NCBI GenBank assembly: GCA_004835665.1
Contig: RBKR01000021.1
Location: forward strand, 930,001-994,000
DNA: 64,000 bases
Reading direction: 5' to 3'
Source of the DNA: Phoma sp. XZ068
Taxonomy: Eukaryota > Ascomycota > Dothideomycetes > Pleosporales > Didymellaceae
Made by a program: the position numbers and the translations under genes
Part shown: one piece after another, positions 46,881 through 57,309 of the stretch
Layout of the letters: every line of letters begins with the position of its first letter
Numbering within the stretch: the first letter of the stretch is position 1
The notes under the pieces: model-generated
The model's input: only the letters and a program-made list of their open reading frames with translations
Told to the model about the DNA's origin: nothing
Database searches by the model: none

Positions 46881-47239
46881 GTCACATCAAATCTAATACT
46901 TCTTATAATATACTAAAGTAAAGTTTAGAAAGATATGAGCTAGATAATAAAAAAGTCTAATGCTAAAATTATTCTGTATATGCTAATTTCTATACTAAAT
47001 TTTAATATCTAAGATTATTACTAAGATTTTAAATTTTTCTATTTACTAGTTAAAAAAGTAAATACCTCTAAATAGAAATTATTTAGTATGTTTTTCTGAT
47101 AGGATTATAGGGCTACTAAATCTATATATATTACTACTAGAAAGTTTTCTTCTATCTCTACTAGTTAAAGAGTTATACTATTCTAAAGTTCTTAAATTTT
47201 TCTAGTTTTACTAGTAAAAATCGTGTATTACGCGAATCC
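46880..47239. other. strongly AT-rich block between retrotransposon relics
   Basis: About 360 bases composed mostly of A and T, with many TAxTA-like words and almost no CpG. No frame is open for long. The composition suggests heavily RIP-mutated repeat DNA, possibly an LTR. Confidence 0.7.
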
Positions 47240-47437
47240 GTGCACCACACGCACGGACACGGTAACGGTATCAAGATCAAGATCGAAAACTATATAGATA
47301 CTAAGGAGGCCTACGACTTTATTAAAAAACGGTACGCGGTCACCAATAAGCGCGCCCGCGATAGCTTATTAACTCAGCTCAACAAACTTAAGCTTAATAA
47401 CTACTCATCTATAATAGAGTACACGAATAAATTATAA
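47240..47437 (+). mobile_element. Ty1/copia-type gag fragment
   Basis: The frame reads TKEAYDFIKKRYAVTNKRAR and then LTQLNKLKLNNYSSIIEYTN, matching the gag (UBN2-type) region of fungal copia elements. It is cut off on both sides. Confidence 0.65.
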
Positions 47438-47540
47438 CAGCTCTCTGCATGCTAAAGAGACTGCATAGATATTGTGGCTCCTACTTCGAAATGAATGCGT
47501 GGCGTCATGAAACCCTGCACCGGCTGTCTGAGCCATGTTC

Positions 47541-47726
47541 TCAAACGGGGGCTAAAGAGCTACTAGAGAAGGGAGGTTTTGGACAAGTTTCGATAGCAAT
47601 ACCAGAGTTGAGAGCGACCTTGACGATGAGCTTGTTGATCTCCCTTCGGTGCTTCTCGTTCTCTGAAGAGACAACGATAGTAGGTTTTGCTTTTTCTGGT
47701 GAAGGGCCGATCATGTAGATAGTCCA
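47541..47726 (-). pseudogene. second N-terminal-type module fused in frame after the trypsin-fold gene's stop
   Basis: Directly after the TAA at 47729-47727 the same minus-strand frame stays open for 61 codons to a TGA at 47541: WTIYMIGPSPEKAKPTIVV, then EINKLIVKVALNSGIAIE and CPKPP. This resembles the N-terminal module of the upstream protein (TYMVGRASQTAVPTVVVCC, NEIEESGILKSYP). It is either the remains of a tandem paralogue or a cut-off continuation of the same gene. A copia relic begins about 100 bases beyond it. Confidence 0.6.
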
Positions 47727-49357
47727 TTACACCCAAGAAGGCGATGCATCGAAACGTTGCTCCAGGAGAGCTCTGATCTTGGGAGATACGTCTTGAAACG
47801 CAGTTTGCGCGGGCCCGATTGCTTCCCAGTATTTCCGGTTTCCCGCCATTCCTAAGAAAACCCCAACAGAGTCCTGTGGATTGGGCCAGCTGCTCTGGCG
47901 TTTCATGCTGGGAAGAGAATCGCGTAACCGTTGGCTACTCGATTTGGACGGTCCGGCTCGCAATTCTCTTGGTAATGGGTCCAGCGGCTTTTGAAAAGAT
48001 CGCGGTGAATTGCTACCGAAGATCCGCTCAATATCGCTGAAGATTTCGCAGGCCGGGATAATGTATCCAAGGAAGTCGCCTGCACATCCGGCAACAATGT
48101 GGCCATAGACTTGATCGAGCCTTTTGTTCAATACCCAGGTCCCACAATCTCCTTTACTCAGCTCGTGCGTCAATTCGACGCTGTAGACTTTCTGAAAGAC
48201 TTTATTGCCGGGTAGTTGCATGTAAACCGGAGTTGAGTCCAAGTGGCCAAAAGGTTCGTGGCGGTTACGTGATGTATCGGCCGAGTAGATGCTAGAAGAA
48301 TGCCAAGAGCCGAAATACTTGCTTCTCGTACACTTCGGATACATGAGGCCCTTCGAGACGATTAAATTAAGTCTCAATGTGTCGTGGAACGTGGCGCCGC
48401 TAACCATGAATACGAGAGCGTAGTCAAGCTCTGACCGTGCATTTTCTAGTGCATCATGATACAGATGTCCAACTTGGACTAGTGGCGTTTGAACTGCCTG
48501 GATCTGATCAGTGGTTTTTGAACTTGGCGCCTGTTGGGAACCTTCGGGGATATCAACCAAGGGAGTCGCTGCTATGTCATCGCGACCTTCGTTCGGTAAG
48601 AAAGGATGCGCCGCGGTCACTAACAATTTCTGACCAGATATCTCGACAGAACCCCCAAGCGTTGAACTCTGATATCGATGGGTTTGGACAAAGTGTTCAT
48701 CCCGAACGTAAAGTGCGCTTCCAGGCTGAATGGAAATCCCGGTACTGAAGACACGAGCAGCGTCATACCCTAGAGCTGACGCACTAATTGCAGATTCTGG
48801 TCTAGAAACTGACTGCGATTCGAGAGGTGAAGCCCCAATTGAAAAATCTGAGATAGGATCTGTTTGCGATCTAGACGGATAAGCTCCAGATGCGACCAGC
48901 CCCAAGGGCCCACCTTTAGTTGATTCGGGCGGCTTAGGCAGATGCGCAGAGGGTATGACTTGAGAATTCCACTTTCTTCGATTTCATTTCGTACTTTTAT
49001 ACGGTCTGGTTCGCATGAACAGCAAACAACAACGGTGGGAACTGCTGTCTGTGACGCGCGTCCCACCATGTAAGTCCTCAGAAGGATCGCATCGAGGGAG
49101 ATCGTAGGGTGGTCTTTGAGGTGCTCCGTCAGCTCTGGCAGTAGCTTCTCGTTTAACTTGAGTGCCAGACAGGGACTCGGTCCTGTTTTCCAGTGGTGTA
49201 TTCCGAGACATTTTGTTTCATCGACGGAGCCTTGCCATGTTTGCTGCTGAGAGCTCTTTCCTGGCAGCAGTGTCTTCGACTTCTCCTTTAGGTACGACTT
49301 GAAGCTAATCAGTGGCGATATCATATCTGGGCACAGGTGGTAGATTATGGGATCCAT
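47727..49357 (-). pseudogene. trypsin-fold protein with GDCG nucleophile motif, frameshifted
   Basis: Two overlapping minus-strand frames make one protein: 49357 to about 48963 (ATG, MDPIIYHLCPDMISPL) and about 48962 to 47727. The first ends its conserved part at SGILKSYP; the second continues SAHLPKPPESTKGG, one frame away, so a single-base frameshift near 48962 is likely. A 62-nt phase-0 intron (AAA/GTACGA to CCTAAG/CCG) would also restore the frame, but it would remove residues conserved in the downstream module. The protease-like domain has LLVTAAHPF (His), ELDYALVFM (Asp) and LSKGDCGTWVLN, with Cys in place of the usual Ser, then VYGHIVAGCAG. Such GDCG proteins are common fungal hypotheticals; activity is unproven. 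It is divergent, with 197 bases to the next gene. Confidence 0.7.
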
Positions 49358-49554
49358 TTTCGTTCAGCCGGTGGATGCGTTGTCATTTCAGCCTCGCGGC
49401 GGCAGCATTGGGCGCTTACGTATGGCTGTGCATACCAAGCACCTGTTGGCTGCACATCGTATTGCGCTGCGGAAGAAACTATTGGTGTATCAAGAACTGA
49501 TACTATCAGTGGCATGATCTTTTCGTGCTGCTTCGTTGACTTCAGATCTAAGAC
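49358..49554. promoter_or_regulatory. short shared promoter between trypsin-fold and membrane-anchored genes
   Basis: The 197 bases between divergent start codons are the only space for both promoters. No specific site was recognised. Confidence 0.5.
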
Positions 49555-50640
49555 ATGGCACAACCCAACCCTCTCCCGGCAGGGCCCGTGCCCGACCTTG
49601 ACCAGGCACCAGACCCATCTGTTCGTCTTGCAATCACCAAAGCGTTCTGGGCTCGCCCGTCACCACCTCCAGAAGCTTATTGGGACTTATATCTTACAGC
49701 ATGTACCCATGCTCTTGTGGATAATGGCGAACATGTCTCTGCGAGATATCATCAAGACATCATCGACTGTGTTGCGCTTATCAGAGACGGGGCATCGCGA
49801 CAGGATGTACGGAATCTTTTGAGGAATAAGCTGCAGCTAGATTATGACGATGTATTTGGCTTTCTTGAAGGATCCGTTGATCTTGCCGCGCGACTGCTGA
49901 CAATGATCGATTTTGGTGAGATTAAAGGTGGCTTCTCCGGCCGGCAAAGGATGCGCTGGGGTGAGGATGAGAGCTTGGAAGCATGTCTGGCAGCCAACTT
50001 CTCACAGCCGACTCGTTTAAAACACAGAGGCGTCAAGATACAACGCATATTTGATGCTCGGTCATTGGCTCAGATCGCTGGCTTGGAGATCTTGCCGACA
50101 GACAATTTATTGGACCACCTCAGGTTGATGAATGACGACACGCAGTTTTATGTCTTTCACCAAGCATCGGTTCTCAAATATCAACAATATCAAAAGTGTG
50201 TATAAAGCTCTTAGATTATCAATACCAGTACTGACGTAAGGAGCCCACTCTTCCCAGAGGCTATCTTGGAAGAAACCCTTCGCACCTTGGCCCTCCTTTT
50301 TCCTCAAGCCGACACCGACTTACGAGCTTGGTCTGCTCAATTACCCCTGGCATTCTCGCGCGACAATGAGTACAGGCGATGTGGCACCCTGAGGACTGCC
50401 GACCGAAAACTCGAGAAGTTCGAGTTCTGGCATGATCGTCTATTGGTACTGAAGGAAGTGCTTGACGAGGCTACACCACAAACATTCTCTCAGTGGTGGT
50501 ATGACCGGCGAAACGGAGTACAATGGTATACGTTCTGGGTCGCCTTTGTGGTACTGGTGTTTACACTGATCTTTGGGTTTGTAGGTTGTATTACGGGCAT
50601 AATGCAGGTTTACATAGCATTACATCCTCCGGCACAGTGA
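49555..50640 (+). CDS. helical fungal protein with C-terminal membrane anchor, WWYDRRNGVQWYTFW family
   Basis: Two exons, 49555-50195 and 50241-50640, in phase 2; 346 aa. The protein is mostly helical. It contains KIQRIFDARSLAQIAGLEI, DNLLDHLRLMNDDTQFYVFH and a conserved FWHDRLLVLKEVLDEATP. Then comes WWYDRRNGVQWYTFW directly before a hydrophobic helix (VAFVVLVFTLIFGFVGCITG) near the C-terminus, so it is probably tail-anchored. It belongs to a large fungal family of unknown function; the 6653-8125 protein appears to be a distant relative. Its divergent neighbour is the damaged trypsin-fold gene. Unlike that gene it looks intact. Confidence 0.85.
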
Positions 50641-51277
50641 AGGGCCAATCTAAAAGGGACAGCTTCCATTTTCAAGAATGTACTTACTGAAGCCAATCAC
50701 CGGTGCTGTATCTTACGGGTTAAACGAGACCTTGGGTTTCGTCCAGAAGTTTCGAAGTTGCTTCGAGGGCCAAGTTCTTTTGGCGTTTCTTGCCCCAGTG
50801 AACATGGTGATACAGGTACGCCTCGAGGGTAATTATATAAATACTGCGACATTAAGGCTCCGCGGACAATATTTGTAATCATGCACAAATGATCACGATA
50901 AGAAGGCGCGTTCAGCACGCGTTTACGTTCACTGCTCGCGCATGAAGTTTAACCGAACAGCACGCAATCGCACCCCCACATGTCGCAGACACCGACCCCG
51001 CAACACCATTTCACTATCGAAACGCTCAGCGATCTATTGCCCCCCATTATGTGGATCGACATGTTGACAAGACTACCGATAGCCATTAGCAAAGCCCGGT
51101 ACCACTATTCGTCCTGCACGTCATGAATGGCCCCTGCCATGTTGCGATATTGCCCCATCGACATCAGAAGCTGTTGGTAATCCGAGGACGTGGCATATAG
51201 CTCTTAAACATCGAGAGGCTGTCGCTTTGGAGTGATTCTTGAGACTATCGTCGTGCCTACATCCTAATCAGCCCACC
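50641..51277. other. intergenic, no gene seen
   Basis: Only short frames. It contains the promoter of the TauD-type gene. Confidence 0.5.
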
Positions 51278-52475
51278 ATGTCCACAGAGACCGTCACCCT
51301 CAACACCAAGAGTGCTGATGCACCAGCGCAGTCCCAATATCCACGCGAACCTCTCAAGCTTAAAGGTGTGCTCGAACAGTACAAGTCTTTCGATGTGACT
51401 CCTGTGATCGGTCGTCAATTTGTCGATGTCAACTTGAAAGAATGGCTCGAAGCACCAAACTCAGATGAGTTGATTCGAGACCTTGCCATCACTAGTAGGT
51501 TTGGTTTGATCTGGCCAGCCAAGTTCACCCCTGACCATCATTGTAGTTTCACAACGTGGTGTTGTCTTCTTTCGGAAGCAGGATGACCTGAACAACGACC
51601 TCCAAAAACAACTCGCACAGCGATTGGGCGAACTTTCGGGGAAGCCAGAGACATCAAAGCTGCACATCCACCCCGTGATCAACGCCGGCCGTCGTCTTGG
51701 TGGCGGTGATAATGAAATCAGTGTTATCAGCTCCGAGCAGGCAAAAGAAATCTACAAGAACAAGTTCCTCAACTTCGCAGACCGCAAGCAGACCGCGAAA
51801 GGTGGATGGCACAGCGACATAACGTTTGAGAAGATTCCAAGCGACTATGCGCTTCTGAGGCTGACCGAGTTGCCCAAGACTGGTGGAGGTGAGTGCCCCA
51901 TCGAAACCTGTAATCACGGGCTAACTTAGACGGTAGATACACTCTGGGCCTCAGGATATGAGTTGTACGACCGCCTCTCGCCACCTTACCAGAAATTCTT
52001 CGAGGGTCTCACTGCCACATATGCGCAACCTGGGTTTAATCTTGCTGCGAAAGAGAACGGCTTCGACCTGTACGACAAGCCTCGAGGCGCCCCTGAGAAT
52101 GTCGGGAGTGAGCTCATTGCTGAGCATCCTGTGATTCGAACAAACCCTGTAACGGGTTGGAAGTCAATCTTCGCTGTCGGTCACCACGTTCAACAGATCA
52201 ACGGCTTGACCAAGGAGGAGAGCCAGACTGCACTGGATTGGTTCGTGCAGCTGATTGTCGAGAACCACGATCTTCATGTTCGTCAGAGGTGGCAGAATGA
52301 GAACGATCTCGCCATCTGGGATAACAGAAGTGTATACCATACTGCGACATTTGACTACAAGGGGCTGGGTCCGCGGACTGGACAACGCGCTGTGAGCTTG
52401 GGCGAGAAGCCGTACCTGGACCCGAACAGCAAGTCCCGCCGCGAGGATTTGGGTCTAAATGACGAGAAGTCGTAG
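51278..52475 (+). CDS. TauD/TfdA-family Fe(II)/2-oxoglutarate dioxygenase
   Basis: Three exons fit in phase: 51278-51494, 51547-51888 and 51937-52475; 365 aa. The iron-binding His-x-Asp is in GGWHSDITFEKIP, the distal His in RSVYHTATFDY, and the 2-oxoglutarate-binding Arg lies near GPRTGQRAVS. The N-terminus (GRQFVDVNLKEWLEAPNSDE) is typical of fungal sulfonate/alpha-ketoglutarate dioxygenases of the yeast Jlp1 type. Such enzymes split taurine or other sulfonates to sulfite, or act on related acids; the substrate here is unknown. A Dal5-type permease gene follows 1.2 kb downstream on the same strand. Confidence 0.93.
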
Positions 52476-53674
52476 AAATAGTAAATGAAGGGAATTTTTC
52501 TATGCCATATGATAGGGTTAGATCTGCAATAATTGTGTTGACATAGTCAACCTGCGTGATTGTGGTCTTGGTGGTGAATGGACACACCGAGTCTGAACAC
52601 CAACTAGCGCATATTACGTCAGTTCATACAAACACTTCCATCACTCACTACTCTCGCTTTCCTTAACCCACTCCGTTTGATGTCGGGTTTCAAGAGGTAC
52701 TGCACTATGTCTTGCACCATCCACGATGGTTCAGCATCATTTGAGCCGCTGGCGCACGGTCATCGGCTTTTCCGCGCTTGCGATTGGCTGACGTTGACGA
52801 CATCTGTACGTTCTTCACGACATCTATCAACGCAACCAAATCACGTTCTGGGCCCGTGGAAATAAAATCCTTCAGCTTCTTCAATTGTTCCAAATAATTG
52901 AAGATGCGATATCGCAGGCTTTACGTCTTGTTTCCAAAAAGGCCAAGCCGCGGAGCCTGACGCAATTCTTCGAGGACTGACGTGCCTGCATGGGTGCATG
53001 TTCGTTATCGCAAGGAGCTCGAAATCATGACCCCATCGGACACCTCATTGAAACGGCTTCAGCTAGCTCAAATTAGCCAGCCAGAACTGGAGAAGGTCGT
53101 CAGCGAGCGCTGATCCTCCACAAATTCAACGGTCTCAGGATTTCATGGGCAAAGCCGTCCGATCAGTGCAAGAAGGAGATCTGCTTTACAGAAGGTTCTC
53201 TTGCCGGGTAAGCCGACGTTGACCCATGGGGCTGGTTGTAAGTGGGCTTGCCACGAGCGTTTCGTCCCTTTCTGCCCGTACCGTGGTAAACTAGATCAGC
53301 CAAGGACAGTAGAAAATCGCCCGAATTTCCCCGCTCCTTCTCTGGGATACTCCTTCCTTTTGCTAGACTCGGGGCAAACGACCCTTCCTCCAATCATGGC
53401 TATGCTTTTTCTTATCGGGTGCAGTACAAGTCAAAAGCGTGGCACTTGAGGCTTGCACTTGGCAGCACACCTTTCTCTTCCCGAAATGTTGTCAGTCAAG
53501 GGCACTGTTGCACCATTCTTGGCTGAAGAAATGCTCGACAGCATCTCCGGTTACTTATAAGGTCTCTGAGACTGCCGGAGATGTTCACTTCGAGACCCTA
53601 GTCACCTGGCTTGTTTGCGTTGTTGTTAGCAAAGTGTTACTTAACAATATCCTCATTTCGGTCTCGCGACGGCA
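52476..53674. other. intergenic, no gene seen
   Basis: Several unsupported frames of 60-90 codons on both strands. No recognisable motif. It holds the permease promoter. Confidence 0.5.
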
Positions 53675-55611
53675 ATGGCTGCACTTCCAGTCGACCTGAA
53701 GCAGGTACCCGTTACCCAAAACGCGGACTCGGGATCGTCCCAGATCTCGAAACAAGAGCGACCGGCACATGGCTCCTATGAAGACCACCCGTTCAGCGAT
53801 CGTGTGACCGCGCAGTACTGGCGGGAGGTCTACGAGAAGGCTGAATATGAAGGACGCCATCGGTTCGATCCGAACTACACATGGACAGCGGAAGAAGAGA
53901 AAAAGCTTGTTCGCAAGGTAATTGCGCTGTATGTGAACGACGAGCAGAACTGACAATCTCGACAGCTCGACTTCAGAATTACATTATGGGCTTGGATGAT
54001 GTTCGTGTCGCTGGATCTCAATCGAAAGAACATCAATCGCGCGATTTCAGACAACATGCTAAAGGAACTTGGTGGGCAGATTCAATTGTCTCTGCACCAA
54101 CCGGGCTAACAACGAGTCAGGCATGAACACCAATGACTTCAACTATGGCCAAACCGTGCGTTACCCCAGATTTCAATCCACGCTTTGACTTATTCGGCCT
54201 AGATCTTCCTCGCAATGTTCCTATTCGCTGAGCTACCTAGCGGGCTGATCAGTAAGAAACTCGGAGCCGACAGGTAAGCTCTCCCGGAGGCGTTGTAACG
54301 GTACAGAAACCTAACGAGACGTTCCCCAGATGGATCCCGACCATTATCTGTGCATGGTCGGTTGTCAGCGCCTCTCAATGTGCTCTTACGACCAAATCGC
54401 AGTACTTCGCCATTCGTGCCCTCTTGGGTCTATTGATGGGAGGTTTTATTCCGTGGGTAGTCTTCTCTCCGTGTAGAACGGTGGGGCTGACAAAACAACC
54501 AGCGATATCGTCCTGTGGCTCACATACTTCTTTAAGTCCAACGAGCTTCCGACCCGTCTGGCATGGTTCTGGACAGCGTTGAGCTTCTGCAACATTGTCG
54601 GATCTTTGCTGGCTGCTGGTATCTTGCAAATGCGCGGTCTTCACGGTTGGGGTGGCTGGCAATACCTGTGAGTAGTCTGCACTGACGCATGTACATGAGC
54701 TGACATTTCTAAGGTTTTTGATTGAGGGTATTCTAACCTTCGTGATTGGCGTCTTCTCGTACGTACTCATGCCGGCCGGAGCTACCCAGACTGCAAGCTG
54801 GTTCCGCGGAAAGAACGGATGGTTCAACGAGCACGAGGAATACATCCTCGTGAACCGCGTTCTGCGCGACGATCCGTCCAAGGGCGACATGAACAACAGG
54901 ACTGGCGTGAGCCCTCGGCTCTTGTGGAAGACCGTCACCGACTGGGAGCAGTGGCCGCTGTACCTCATCGGCCTCATGGCGTACATTCCGCCTTCGCCCC
55001 CAAACACCTATCTCTCCTACATCCTGCGCCAGCTGGGTTTCAGCACTTTCCAGGCCAACATGCTGTTGATTCCGTCCCAATTCCTTTTCGCCGTCCAGCT
55101 CCTCGTCCTCACATGGGTATCGAAGAAGCTCAAAGAGCGCGCCATAGTATCCAGCATGAGCAACTTCTGGATCTTCCCCTGGCTCGTCGCTCTCGTAACT
55201 TTGCCCTCCAATGCAAACCCCTGGGTACGCTACGCGCTCCTCTCCGGTTTGCTCTCCTACCCCTATTGCCACGCGATCCTCGTCGGCTGGAACGCAACAA
55301 ACTCCAACTCGGTCCGCACGCGCGCCGTGTCCGCAGCGTTCTACAACATGTTTGTGCAGAGTGGTAACATCATCGCGTCCAACATCTACCGCAACGACGA
55401 CCAGCCGCTGTACCGCCGCGGAAACAAGATTCTGCTCGCTATTTGCAGTGTGAATATCGTGCTGTTCTTCTTCGTCAAGGCGTTTTATATCTGGCGGAAT
55501 AAGGTTAGGGATGCGCAGTGGAATGCGATGACGAAGGAGGAGCAGGATGATTACATTGTCAGCACCAAGGATGAAGGAATGAAGAGGTTGGATTTCCGAT
55601 TTGTACACTAG
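53675..55611 (+). CDS. Dal5-type (anion:cation symporter) MFS permease
   Basis: Seven exons fit in phase: 53675-53917, 53966-54071, 54121-54155, 54203-54273, 54330-54452, 54503-54667 and 54714-55611; 546 aa. The helix 1 region reads LWAWMMFVSLDLNRKNINRA, typical of the allantoate/pantothenate permease family, followed by NDFNYGQTIFL and ELPSGLISKKLGADRWIP (motif A region). Further helices run to the end; about twelve can be counted. Family members import allantoate, nicotinate, biotin, pantothenate or, in yeast Soa1, sulfonates. The upstream TauD-type gene makes a sulfonate or related acid a reasonable guess, not more. Confidence 0.92.
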
Positions 55612-57309
55612 ATTTATATTAAGAGTGGACGGTTGTGTACATGTGGTGAGTAAGAAGGTAGGAGTAAAAGGCGTGGATTAGACAAGAGTAGATAATGTGG
55701 CAGAAAAGACACGATACTTGCTACTTATGCATAGCCTTTTCCAAATCATACGCTCCTTGGATCTATAACTTGCTCTGAGGCTAGGCGCATGCTCGCAACC
55801 TCAAAGTTCTACCGTACTCCCTTGCACACCAGCTCATTTTCTACTTTTGTACTTCACGCACATATAACATGGCAAGCGCCACGAAATTAGTCAGGCTTTC
55901 TGGAGCAAATTTTGTTCACACTTTGTCACCTTCACAGGTGCATCCCACGGCACCATCACTTCAGCATGATCCACCGTAAGCTATTGAACTTGTATCTAGC
56001 ACGCATATGAAATGCTATAGTTGATATCACATCTTACGGCGCTCTCCAGGTACGCAATGGCCTATGCCATCTCTAGTCACCATCACCATCGCGCAAAGCC
56101 AACGGATGGATGCAACAAGTAGTTGAAATGTGCGTTCAGTCTCGCTCAAATTACTGACAGCCTCTACAACTCCTAACAGTTTCTCCGCTATAGTCACGCA
56201 CCAGGCAGACTGCACTGAATGTCGCTAACATCACCAAATCAAGTTGCGGTTCTTACGGCAGTCGCAGTGTGGTTATTTGATATTCGCTATTTCTTCCGTC
56301 GCTAATTCACACTTATCTTCGTACACTCAAGCGCAAACTCCTCACGTAGTTGATGTCCAGATTTTCAGTAGAGCACTCCTTGTATTCAGCATTATTCTAT
56401 AACGAGCATTTACATCCATAGCCATTGCCACAGCCACAGCCACAGCCATAGCGCCTGGGTCTCCAACGGACACCATTAACAAAGCTCTCATAACGGCTTC
56501 GTGGATAAATGACAGAGGCAAGGATTGTACGATATCTGCTTAACGGAAGGACCCCTGAAGCTTGGAGGAAGAGTGGTAGTGTGCCCTGACGAATTATGCG
56601 GAAGAGGGAAGGTAGGAGGAGGGTGGCAGTACGGTTCTGTGCAGTGTAGGTAGTTGATAGAGTTTATAAATCTGTGAGAATGGTACATACAAAGCTAGTG
56701 TTCTAATTTATGAGGTCTGTTTCGGTGAGGGAGGCTTTTCTGGGATATCATGAGTTTAGTAGGATGAGCATTGTTGCGGTCTTTGGATAGGCTGGCCTTA
56801 TCAGTATTAATGCATGTTATATCAGATCAGTAAGCCTATTTGATTTCGGGTTTGGGTTTGATATGGTGTCTCTTTAATTGCTACGGCTAATTCAACTTCT
56901 CTGTTTGTCATATAAATTGCTTTTGCTTTTGCTTTTCATCCCTTCTAAAACTAACTTATTTACTTTTCATTTGCATTCCAGCATTCCAGCATTTTCATTC
57001 GCATTCCAGCATTTCCATCCCATTGCATCGAAAGCCACGCCAAAATATAAAGGCGGGCTGGGTATCGCAAGACTCCGCCCAAACAAACAAACGTACAAAA
57101 CGTATGTATGACAAAACACTTCCCAAAACAAAGTAGGTCCCAGTACACTACACTGACAATGATAGGTGCGGATGGCACTTTGGTCTTTTATTCCTCAATC
57201 CTCGTTCCTCATCCTCAGTCCTCAATCCTCATCCTCAATCCTCAATCCTCAATCCTCAATCCTCAATCCGTTTATTTGCATTTTGATTCCTCACTGCAGA
57301 TCTTTTCTT
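55612..57309. other. intergenic with simple repeats
   Basis: 1.7 kb without a gene. It contains a CCACAG/CCATAG hexanucleotide run near 56414-56452 and CATTCCAG repeats near 56980-57020, besides the 7-bp repeat listed separately. Confidence 0.6.
57195..57275 (+). repeat. CCTCAAT heptanucleotide repeat
   Basis: Imperfect copies become perfect CCTCAAT units (at least five in a row near 57235-57270). The tract lies about 35 bases beyond the stop codon of the minus-strand Zn2Cys6 gene, within its probable 3' untranslated region. Confidence 0.85.

Noticed and set aside
39000..47700. Possible starship or biosynthetic cluster in the island
   Set aside because: I found no DUF3435 tyrosine recombinase, polyketide synthase or NRPS sequence; the content is old transposon relics plus one small secreted protein.
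54733..55608. 291-codon minus-strand frame under the permease
   Set aside because: It is antisense to the last exon of a well-supported MFS gene and has no hydrophobic or catalytic pattern of its own.
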